Under the pieces are notes generated by a model. That model did not search any database. It was not told the DNA's origin and was given only the letters and a program-made list of their open reading frames with translations. This document shows positions 55,101-64,000 of a stretch of DNA of 64,000 bases, in pieces. Where the stretch lies: NCBI GenBank assembly GCA_033239005.1, contig BSQZ01000061.1, positions 1,998,501-2,062,500 of the forward strand, given 5' to 3'. Made by a program: the position numbers and the translations under genes. Numbering within the stretch: position 1 is the first letter of the stretch; the number at the start of each line of letters is the position of its first letter. Source of the stretch: Lamellibrachia satsuma (taxonomy: Eukaryota > Annelida > Polychaeta > Sabellida > Siboglinidae).

Positions 55101-58100
55101 TGTTATCTTGGTAGTTTATTAAGTAAGAAAATCCGACACTCTGTCTCCAATGCTTCCTTCCTTCATATCTTCAGCCACTGCAGTCCACTTCTGCTCAATG
55201 CTACATCAGAGTCACACCACCTACAACTACTTGCGAATTGTATACATAATCTACAATGCTCTGTTGTTTTAGATGATGTTATGTTTCTGTTGTGGTTAAT
55301 TGCAGGATGTATGCAACTTCCTGGCAGTGGGCCCCTACACCAAGACTCTGCCAGACAGACCAACTCTGCCAAAGGGCAGCACAGATAGACACATACTGGC
55401 AATTCCAAGCAATGCCAGCAGAAAACCTAAACATATTTACTGGTTTCTCTTCAGTGATGACACTGAATTGAAGTGAGTATTAAAACAGCATGATAAGTTT
55501 TGTAGATGGATCACAAAGTACAAGTTATAATTATGAAGTAGTTAAGTGTTAACTAAAGAATCGTGATGCAATAAATTGTACAGTACTTTTTCAACATATG
55601 GGCAGTGAAAACATTTTATGAACATATTGGAGACTTACACATTGTCTTTGAAGTACTCAGTTTGACTACTCGCAAGAGAACTGTGAATTTAGCTTAGGCC
55701 CATTACTAACAAGCAAATCACAATGGATTCTGAAATTATATTTCTTATATATTCACTTTCATTTTATATTCAGTTCTTGGATGCAAGCCATTTGCTCTGC
55801 GGTAAGTACACCTTCTTCTCAATCATTTTAAAGATCAAACATCTTTGCTAAAGTGACAATAAATGTTTGCAAATTTTTGTAAGAGAAATGATGGGAACAG
55901 CAACGATATAAGTAAATAACAAACACAATCTTTTCAGGATATTTAGCCTTGAAACATAGTGAGCAAGTTATTGGAGTTGTCCATTGTTTACATTGATTCA
56001 AGTTAAGGCTTGTGTTGTAGCTACCACTGCCTTCACAGTAGCCATCAACTATGTTCTTGTGTTGTTGTAGCTACCACTGCTTTCACAGCAGCATTAGCCA
56101 TCAACTATTTTCTTGTGTTGTAGCTACCACTGAGCCATCGACTATGTTCTAGTGTTGTTGTAGCTACCACTGCCTCCACAGCAGCAGTAGCCATCGACTA
56201 TGTTCTTGTTTTGTTGTAGCTACCACTGCCTTCACAGCAGCATTAGCCATCGACTATGTTCTAGTGTTGTTGTAGCTACCACTGTCTCCACAGCAGCAGG
56301 AGCCATCGACTATGTTCTTGTGTTGTTGTAGCTACCACTGCCTCCACAGCAGCATTAGCCATCGACTATGTTCTTGTGTTGTTGTAGCTACCACTGCCTC
56401 CACAGCAGCAGTAGCCATCGACTATGTTCTTGTGTTGTTGTAGCTACCACTGCCTTCACAGCAGCATTAGCCATCGACTATGTTCTTGTTTTGTTGTAGC
56501 TACCACTGCCTTCACAGCAGCAGGAGCCATCAACTATGTTCTTGTGTTGTTGTAGCTACCACTGCCTTCACAGCAGCAGGAGCCATCAACTATGTTCTTG
56601 TTTTGTTGTAGCTACCACTGCCTTCACAGCAGCATTAGCCATCAACTATGTTCTTGTTTTGTTGTAGCTACCACTGCCTTCACAGCAGCATTAGCCATCA
56701 ACTATGTTCTTGTTTTGTTGTAGCTACCACTGCCTTCACAGCAGCATTAGCCATCAACTATGTTCTTGTTTTGTTGTAGCTACCACTGCCTTCACAGCAG
56801 CAAGAGCCATGAACTATGTTCTTTTTTTGTTGTAGCTACCACTGCCTTCACAGCAGCATTAGCCATCAACTATGTTCTTGTTTTGTTGTAGCTACCACTG
56901 CCTTCACAGCAGCAGGAGCCATCAACTATGTTCTTGTGTTGTTGTAGCTACCACTGCCTTCACAGCAGCAGTAGCTATCGACTATGTTCTTGTGTTGTTG
57001 TAGTTATCACTGCCTTCACAGCAGCATTAGCCATCGACTATGTTCTTGTGTTGTAGCTACCACTGTCTCCACAGCAGCATTAGCCATCAACTATGTTCTT
57101 GTTTTGTTGTAGCTACCACTGCCTTCACAGCAGCATTAGCCATCAACTATGTTCTTGTGTTGTTGTAGCTACCACTGCCTTCACAGCAGCAGGAGCCACC
57201 GACTACGTTCTTGTGTTGTTGTAGCTACCACTGCCTTCACAGCAGCAGTAGCTATCGACTATGTTCTTGTGTTGTTGTAGTTATCACTGCCTTCACAGCA
57301 GCATTAGCCATCGACTATGTTCTTGTGTTGTTGTAGCTACCACTGTCTCCACAGCAGCAGTAGCCATCGACTATGTTCTTGTGTTGTTGTAGCTACCACT
57401 GCCTTCACAGCAGCAGGAGCCATCGACTATGTTCTTGTGTTGTTGTAGCTACCACTGCCTCCACAGCAACAGTAGCCATCGACTCCGTTATTGTGTTGTA
57501 GTTATCACTGCCTCCACAGCAGCAGTAGCCATCAACCCTGTTCTTGTGTTGTAGCTACCACCCCCTCCGCAGCAGAAGCTGCCTCCTCAGCCTGTGATGC
57601 CAGCGCAACCAGGAGCTCCACAACCACCCTATCCGACAGCCCCTAACCCACCGTACCCGACCCAGGGTGGTCCACCACCACCATACGCCCCAAGTCAACA
57701 ACAAGGTATGTCTTATTATACTCATTCTGTCATCATGATGAACCTCTTTTTAAGAAGAACAGTCCTAATTTTTTGTCTCGATAAATGTAACAGTTGTCAG
57801 ATTTAATTGTCTGAATTCATATTTTGGGAAAGAAAACATTAGTTATATGTGCATAAGCCTGCGTTGTGGTAGTCTTACAGAGTGAGTCCACGACTTTTGA
57901 GTGTGATTCTTCTCATTCAAACACCAGTCAGCAAAGACAATGCAGTAGCTGGTCTCACTATGAGAACCTAATTAGAAGCCTGCTATGTCTCCAGCATCAA
58001 TCATACAAGCTAAATGTACAGAACATGATGACATTTAATATGACACTGTTATTTATTGATTGAGTTGTTTGATTACAGGAGGGTATCGACCACCCCAGCA

Positions 58101-60986
58101 GCCTACAGCTCCCTACCAACAACACGCGCCATATCCCCAACCCCACCAGCCTGCACCCTACCCTCAGCAGAGGGGCGGGGCACCAGCTGTAGGCTACAGA
58201 AGTGGGGTAGCATCAGGAGGCGCCCCTGGAGGTGGTGGGGGTAATACCACCGTGATCGTGCAGGACCGGGGTGGAGATCGTGGCAGCGGCGGTGGCGGCG
58301 GCGGCGGTAGTTTTGCTTCAGGTGACAAGTCCTCCTTTTGCACAAACACAACAATGCAGAAACACATTTATCTAGGCGTGTTTACCTCATAAGAAACTTG
58401 GTTGGCATTTCAAACATATTGTGGCCATGTCTCATGGACTGGCTTCACTACAGGCATGTCACATGACGAGCATCATGTGACGCAAGCTGGAAAAGGACTG
58501 GTGGCAGCTCCTGGCCGATGTATTAAGTCGGGGCAGGTTTCCTTCTATGCCAGTTCTCCTCGTGGTTTCAAATCCGAGGTCATGCTTAACAAATATGTTA
58601 TGTTTTTTGGAAGAAATCACTAAGTGGATAGACGTGGGATCGCCAGTAGATATTATCTACTTAGATTTTCAAAAAGCTTTTGACAAAGTGCCACATCAAA
58701 GATTGCTACTTAAATTAAAAGCCCATGGTATCGGGGATAGCATAACTGACTGGATAGAGCAATGGCTGACTGACAGAAGACAACGAGTTGTAGTAGATGG
58801 AGAAGTTTCAAATTGGAAATCGGTTTTGAGTGGGGTACCTCAAGGATCAGTATTAGGACCTATATTATTCTTAATTTATATCAATGACTTGGACGACAGT
58901 ATAACAAGTAACGTACTGAAATTTGCGGATGACACAAAACTGTTTAGAAAGGTTAATACTGATGGTGATAAACAACATTTACAAAACGATCTAGACAGAT
59001 TAGTGAAATGGTCTGAGAAATGGCAGATGCTATTCAATTTTGGGAAATGTAAATGCCTACATACAGGAAATGGGAACTTGAATGTAAACTATAAAATGGG
59101 AGATACTGTTCTGGGTACTACTGTAAAAGAAAAGGACTTAGGAGTTACAATAAGCGCTGATATGAAAGTTTCAGAGCAGTGTGATATTGCAGCTTCAAAG
59201 GGTAATCAAATTCTTGGATTGATTAGAAGAAGCATAACATACAAGGGAAAAAAGTTAATTATACCTCTTTATAAAGCAATAGTTAGACCTCATTTAGAAT
59301 ACTGTATACAAGCATGGAGACCATATCGTAAGAAGGATATAGATACGCTTGAACGCATACAAAGGAGTGCAACTAAAATGATTCCAGAACTTAGAGACCT
59401 TAGTTATGAAGAACGCCTGAAAGAATGTGGTTTAACAACTCTAGAGACAAGGAGGTTAAGAGGAGATCAGATTGAAGTTTTCAAGATATTGAATGGGTAT
59501 GAAAATATTGATAGAAATATGTTTTTCTCACTCAAGAAGGATAGCAGAACTAGAGGACATGAGGTAAAATTAGTAAAGGATCAATGTAGATTGGACATAA
59601 GGAAGCACTCGTTCTCACAGAGGACAATAAATGAATGGAACAAATTGTCTACAGATTGTGTAACTGCTAGCAGCGTGAATATGTTTAAAAACAAGGTTGA
59701 CACATATATCAGGAGGGCGGGTTATAAGTAGGTGAACATTGTTGGACTCTCGATAAGCCAATGGCTTCCTTGTCCACTTGCCATCTGGGCCTTTGGCTTG
59801 GATGGCAAATCTTGTTAAATCTTGTTAAATCTTGTTAAATCCTCTTTCATTGGACACTGATGGTATGTGTTCTGTTTGTGTTCACGGATGGCTGATAGGG
59901 GCTGACGACAAGATAGGTGTTCTTTGATTCTTGTGCCTAATGTTCTCGCTGTCTCTGTGATGTAATGGTGTTTGCATTCTGGTCATTGTGGGTTATAGGC
60001 CACGCAATACTTTTCCTCTTTTGCAGCCTTGTCTTCTGTGTTTATCAACAGTGATCTCAGGGTGTCGATTGGTTTGTGAAACACTGGCATAATATTCAGA
60101 ATGCCAACCAAGTTTCATGTGAGGGAAACAATATCTAAGTTAACAATCCAAGAAATCTGAATTTCTATACCTTCAAGGATATCACAAGTTGTCGGAGCAA
60201 TTTATATTATATATAATTACAGAAAAACATTAAAAGTAAAATAAAGTGTAGTAATGCTTGGAAAACTGTGCTGCTTTGTGTATGACAAGTAATGTTTAGT
60301 TGCACAGTATAAATCGAATGCTTTGCTTACAAATAAGTTACAAGCAGTCACATGATTATGCTGTTTGTTTTGTAGGTATGCTGCTGGGTGGTGTGATGGG
60401 CTATGGCATGGGCTCCATGATGCACCCCCACTGGGGGTATGGCTACGGCGGTGGGTGGGGTCATTCAGGCTGGGGTCACTATGATTATGCCCCAGATGTA
60501 CATATTCACAACGAGTACAATGTAGAAAATACAAACATCGAGAACACAGAAATTAACCAGACAAACATTGAAAACAATGAGACAAATGTGGAGAACAATG
60601 ATTACAATTATGCAGAAGAGGGTTTCCAGGGTGGAGGGTATGGTGGTCAAGGCCAGGGTGCAGGGTACGATGATGGTCAACAACGCACCCCCGGCTATGA
60701 GAGTGGACAGGGGGCTGGATATGACACGGGCAACCAGACTGGACAAGAGCAGGGGGCTGATTATGGACAGGGGGAATATGCTGCAGGAAATGAGGAAGAT
60801 ACTGCAGGGGGCTATGAAGATGGTGGCTATGATGCTGGAGGGGACTATGATGCCGGGGGTGGTTATGATGACGGAGGTGGCTTTGATGATGGTGGTGGAT
60901 TCGATGACGGTGGTGGGTTCGATGACGGTGGTTATGACGATGGAGGTGACTTTGGTGGAGGTGATTTTGATGGTGGTGATTTCTGA
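49165..60986 (+). CDS. PH-domain protein with Pro-rich and Gly/Asp-rich tails
   Basis: Eight exons: 49165-49201, 53565-53609, 54495-54610, 55306-55472, 55774-55801, 57555-57705, 58079-58321 and 60376-60986. All boundaries are GT-AG, phases agree, and the sum is 1398 nt (465 residues). Residues about 17-131 form a pleckstrin-homology domain: VKSGLVRRYK, GFFSSKWKTQYVELHKDSML, WYKDQGDIEAEG, KHIYWFLFSDDTEL and SWMQAICSA with the invariant Trp of the last helix. Residues 132-215 are Pro/Gln/Tyr-rich, about 225-262 Gly-rich. A short Gly-Met stretch (MLLGGVMGYGMGSMM), an Asn/Glu/Thr repeat and a Gly/Asp/Phe/Tyr-rich end follow. The PH domain suggests membrane phosphoinositide or protein binding; the tail is probably disordered. 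I do not recognise a named orthologue. The first exon (12 residues) is the least certain. Confidence 0.82.
49957..50100 (+). mobile_element. tRNA-derived SINE-like sequence
   Basis: GCGGGGTGCGGTGGTAGAGT has an A-box-like word, and GGGTTCAAAACC a B-box-like word, at normal tRNA spacing. The body differs from the SINE copies at 38760 and 41570, so this may be another family. It lies in intron 1 of the PH gene and abuts a LINE. Confidence 0.5.
50105..51535 (+). mobile_element. Decayed LINE, relative of the copy at 58575
   Basis: Blocks in order are MDNKSPGVDGIPPKLL, SSQHGFLKVKSCLTN, WIEQWLTDRRHHVVVDGEVS, LVKWSEKWQ, SEQCGIAASKGNQILGLI and SVNMFKNKVDTYIRRAGYT, then a 3' UTR with CTCGATAAGCCAATGGCTTC and a TCTTGTTAAA tail. 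It retains more 5' sequence than the copy at 58575 but has lost motif-containing segments by deletion. It lies in intron 1 of the PH gene. Confidence 0.78.
52225..52423. mobile_element. Small palindromic MITE-like element
   Basis: The left end reads GTACCCGTGTCAGATATAAT then ATGGACCCCCATAGAAAA. The right end, in reverse complement, reads GTACCAGTGTTATATAGAAT then ATGGACCCCATGGAAAA. These terminal inverted repeats of about 37 bp enclose internal copies of GGGTCCAAATTCTA and a short TA core, so the whole can fold into a hairpin. No coding sequence is present. Confidence 0.55.
53842..54450. repeat. 20-bp minisatellite in intron 2 of the PH gene, about 30 copies
   Basis: The unit is CAACTCACCACTGTACCACA, with variants CAGACAACTCATCACTGTAC that cluster toward the right. 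It ends about 45 bp before the exon 3 acceptor at 54494 but does not include that acceptor. Confidence 0.93.
56010..57554 (+). repeat. 56-bp minisatellite carrying copies of the exon 6 splice acceptor, about 27 units
   Basis: A typical unit is TTCTTGTTTTGTTGTAG, then CTACCACTGCCTTCACAGCA, then GCATTAGCCATCAACTATG. The array fills most of the intron between exon 5 (ending 55801) and exon 6. Its last member merges with the real acceptor (TTCTTGTGTTGTAG at 57541-57554) and the real exon start CTACCACCCCCTCCGCAGCA. Every unit therefore has a T-rich tract, a TAG acceptor and an exon-like start. Confidence 0.95.
58575..59845 (+). mobile_element. 5'-truncated LINE with an open RT frame, in intron 7 of the PH gene
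   Basis: The frame is open up to a stop at 59731 and encodes RSCLTNMLCFLEEITKWIDV, IIYLDFQKAFDKVPHQ (motif A), SGVPQGSVLGPILFLIYIND (motif B), LKFADDTKLF (motif C, both Asp present), CLHTGNGNLNV, EKDLGVTISADMKVSEQCDI and SSVNMFKNKVDTYIRRAGYK. A 3' UTR ends in TCTTGTTAAA units (59808-59842). Truncation removes the endonuclease and the RT N-terminus, so it cannot move by itself. Open frame and intact motifs suggest a recent insertion. The family looks like a CR1/Rex1-type LINE. Confidence 0.85.
59846..60375. other. Rest of intron 7 of the PH gene
   Basis: No gene is recognised in this AT-rich stretch between the LINE tail and the last exon. Confidence 0.4.
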
Positions 60987-62060
60987 GGATTTACATCAAG
61001 ATGAAAAGAAACACTTTGCCTAATATGCCTATAATTATACCATTGTGGTAGTTCTTGAAAGTGTATCACTTTCTGTGGGAGTATTATACTTGGCTTTAAC
61101 TAAATGTTATCAGTTATGAAAAAGTTGTATTAATTTCTTAAACTTTGATATATACATTTGTTTAACTTTTATTTTGTTTATTTGTACATTTATTTTTAAC
61201 ACTGTTTGAGCATTTTACGGTGTTTTCCATGATATACTCTGTAAAATCGGTATGGTAATATTATTAAGGACATCATACTTTATTAAGGCTATTCAAAATG
61301 TATGCATATTTTTGTGATGTTACTGACAATGCTCAGCTGCTCACAAGGTTTAAATATAGTATATAGTATTGCAAAATTTGTCATACTTAAAATAGTGATT
61401 GGAGCATTGAAATGATTCTTTCACATGCAGTCTTTAGAAAAAAAATTTCATCAGTGATAATATTCAATTTTTTATCCAGAAGACCAATGTGTTGCCCCAG
61501 GGTCCATGATGCAAATAGATATTTATACTGGAAAAAATAGCATTTGATATTTCCTTGAAGCTCATAAGTTAAGCATTTCTTGATGAGCTGAGGCGGTGAG
61601 GACTGCCAGAAATATTACAAGCTGCCTCACTTGACTTTCATATGGTGTGTCATAAAATTCATTAGATAATTTTTTGCATTGTGTTTACCTATTTTCTATT
61701 CTCATACTAAGATGATGGTATTAGCTTTAATATATTTAATATATCAATTAAAGCTGTATTATTGAACTGTATTGATATTTTTATGTATTGCTCATCAACT
61801 TTTTCCTACGTCCTTTGGCAGTCATGCTAGTAGGCCTAATGTATTATGCCACTGCTATGGGTTATGTTAAATTACTTTGTTACATCGAGTTATGTTTATT
61901 TACTTACTGTATCTGTTTATACGTGTCTGATCAAACCCAACAGAACCCTGCTGAGATTGGCTGTGTTTCAAAGTATATTAAGTTAGAATGAATGATCATT
62001 ATCATCTTACATATTGGCGCAGGAAAACTGCTGGTCGTCTTTATTAAACCATGCTATACC
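60987..62060 (+). other. 3' UTR and flank of the PH gene
   Basis: AT-rich DNA follows the TGA at 60984-60986. I see no AATAAA close to the stop; ATTAAA-like words near 61745 could serve. No further gene is recognised to the end of the window. Confidence 0.4.
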
Positions 62061-62062
62061 AC

Positions 62063-62225
62063 ACCATCAAAAACATCCACTCACAGAGTACTAACATTAT
62101 ATCACACCATCAAAGACATCCACTCACAGAGTACTAACATTATATCACACCATCAAAGACATCCACTCACAGAGTACTAACATTATATCACACCATCAAA
62201 GACATCCACTCACAAAGTACTAACA
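62063..62225. repeat. 43-bp tandem repeat, about 4 copies
   Basis: The unit contains ATATCACACCATCAAAGACA and TCCACTCACAGAGTACTAAC. Copies are almost identical, so the expansion is recent. Confidence 0.93.
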
Positions 62226-62814
62226 TTAATTTGTATACCACGTTTTATAAATCAAAATGTTATTGTTGCCTTTTTGTTTGTATATTAAATGTGGGTAAAT
62301 GTTTAGGTTACTCAAGAAATTGCTAGCTTTATTTTATAATACTAACCAGGACGTTCTCTGTTTGTTTGTGCAATTTAAGTGCATTGTACACGGTCATTTA
62401 TTTTATGAATATATGATTGTAGCATTATTTAGGATAAATATTCAAGATATTAAACCAGGTATGACAGGGGGCATTTTTCAGGAACATTGTGTTTTTACTG
62501 TGTGTTGTTACAACCAGTGGTCTTCTGCTTGCACCTTGTTTACTATTCTAGCATTATTGTAGTCTGCGTTTAAAAAAATACTGCATGTCTACGAAAACTT
62601 GTTTAATAATTAGAAAAACTGAGTGTTTGAGGTGTAGAAGTCACCAATATGTTGTAATGGTAGAAAACGACTATTATATCTACTGTGGATGTGTACCTAC
62701 ATGTAATGGTTGTGTTAATTATCCACTTCTGCAGCTAATTGTATACAAGATTGTTGCAGATTTAGCAGACAATAGTTTTGTTTTATCTGATTCCCACTTT
62801 CATTTTATTAATAC

Positions 62815-62880
62815 TATTGGGCATATGTGCTCTGATATTGGGCATATGTGCTCTGATATTGGGCATATGTGCTCTGATAT
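62815..62880. repeat. 21-bp tandem repeat, 3 copies
   Basis: ATTGGGCATATGTGCTCTGA plus T is repeated three times without mismatch, within a 120-codon frame (62585-62947) that I do not consider a gene. Confidence 0.93.
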
Positions 62881-63414
62881 GTCATCAAATTGGTATTTAA
62901 TACCACACTGCTGTAACTTGGCAACATTGAATTGGCAATTTTACTGATTATCATTTATTGTGAGCATACAAATTATGTGAAGCCATATTTTGGAAATTGC
63001 TATTTTATATAATATGTGTAGTTACATTTGCTACATGCCAGGTGTACAAATATTTGTCAAGTGCTTTATGCATTTTAACAGTTTATATGGCCAGTGTTGA
63101 ATGGATGCTATTCCCAAGAATAGCTTTATAAAGTCCAACTTTTGCTCTTGTTAGAAAAATAGGGCTGGTATATATGACAGCAAAACTATATTGCACATAT
63201 TATTAGTGGTTTTAGTATTATTGTAATGTTTATATATATATGCACAAATATGTACCATACATACATACACAATAGCTTTACCTGTGTGTTTACTATAAGG
63301 TCATTTTATTGCTGTCTATGTAACTGTGAAAATAAAAATTAAGACTAACATGTAAGACTTTTTATTTTCAATGCAGAAAGTCACATTTATGTGTGGAGAC
63401 TTTTATCACAAAGT

Positions 63415-63655
63415 ATATACTATAGTTTCTGTCTGTCTGTCTGTCTGTCCGTCTGTCTGTTCCCTCATATCTTTGTCAGTTTCTTGTGTGTGGGCTGACA
63501 TTGTGTAGACATGCCCAGGGATGGTTCGTACTTTAAAAAATTCTCTGGGGGCTGAGCATATTACAAAGGAACCTATGTGGATGTTTGACGTAGATCGTGT
63601 AACTCGGAACAGTAGGAGCTCATAGTTTCGTACTATTGTTAGCAACGCTATGTAT
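63415..63655 (-). repeat. Dispersed repeat, copy 2
   Basis: The reverse complement matches 19655-19855: ATCTACGTCAAACATCCACA, GTACGAACCAT, AAACTGACAAAGATATGAGG and a CAGA tail (GTCT run at 63422-63460 on the plus strand). It is probably the 3' end of a small retroelement. Confidence 0.65.
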
Positions 63656-63721
63656 GTTTTTCTGAATTACATGATCCATGTGAAATGTCCTCATAAGTTC
63701 CTTCGTACATTATGAATGCTT

Positions 63722-64000
63722 TATAAAAACTTGGCGTGTATAGTAAAAGTATAAAACTTGGCGTGTATAGTATAAAATTTGGCGTGTATAGTATAAAATA
63801 TAAGATTTGGCATGTTTACATTGCATGCTGAACAGCTAGGTCGATATCCTGTTTACATTGCATGCTCAATAGCTAGGTCGATATCCTGTTTACATTGCAT
63901 GCTCAATAGCTAGGTCGATATCCTGTTTACATTGCATGTTCAATAGCTAGGTTGATATCCTGTTTACATTACATGCTCAATAGCAAGGTCGACATCCTGT
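63722..64000. repeat. Two adjoining tandem arrays, the second running off the window
   Basis: 63722-63815 repeats TTGGCGTGTATAGTATAAAA-like words about four times. From 63817 a 37-bp unit (GCATGCTCAATAGCTAGGTC, then GATATCCTGTTTACATT) is repeated more than four times to the window edge. Confidence 0.93.

Noticed and set aside
62585..62947. 120-codon Cys-containing frame
   Set aside because: It includes a 21-bp tandem repeat and lacks known motifs or splice evidence; probably chance in AT-rich DNA.

Overview
This is a 64 kb piece of an animal nuclear genome. Intron-exon genes with GT-AG boundaries, an animal-type multidomain fatty acid synthase, many non-LTR retrotransposons, a Ty3/Gypsy element, a hAT transposase, tRNA-derived SINE-like repeats and very abundant microsatellites and minisatellites all point to a metazoan. 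The repeat repertoire and secreted F5/8-type C (fucolectin-like) genes suggest a marine invertebrate, perhaps a mollusc or other spiralian; that placement is inference. There are no bacterial-style operons.

Layout. (1) 1-8547, plus strand: the 3' end of a fatty acid synthase gene (ketoreductase end, acyl carrier protein, thioesterase) in seven exons. The large thioesterase intron holds a minus-strand LINE (3466-7159) flanked by an 11-bp target-site duplication. (2) About 9.8-18.7 kb: a transposon graveyard with LINE pieces on both strands, a Gypsy element whose protease and integrase parts are joined by an internal deletion, and a 1-kb 22-bp minisatellite that grew out of a LINE C-terminus. 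(3) About 19.8-36.2 kb: a rearranged cluster of secreted F5/8C-domain genes. Gene A (plus) and gene C (minus) have the same exon plan: a signal-peptide exon and two domain exons, all in phase 1. Between them lies broken copy B, in which a 24-bp repeat carrying a 3' splice site has expanded. 63-bp Ser/Thr-rich repeats follow B on the plus strand and C on the minus strand. (4) About 36-48.6 kb: a MITE candidate, AT-rich intergenic DNA, two SINE-like copies, a second Gypsy fragment with the same internal deletion, a decayed minus-strand LINE and a decayed plus-strand hAT (ZMYM1-like) transposase. (5) About 49.1-61 kb, plus strand: an eight-exon gene for a PH-domain protein with Pro-rich, Gly-rich and Gly/Asp-rich tails. 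Its introns hold a 20-bp minisatellite, a 1.5-kb array of about 27 56-bp units each containing a copy of the exon 6 splice acceptor, and a LINE with an open RT frame. (6) 61-64 kb: 3' flank with short tandem arrays.

The most unusual signal is that two unrelated loci carry in-place minisatellites whose unit straddles a 3' splice site, which would put many decoy acceptors directly upstream of a real exon. A third minisatellite grew from the coding end of a LINE.
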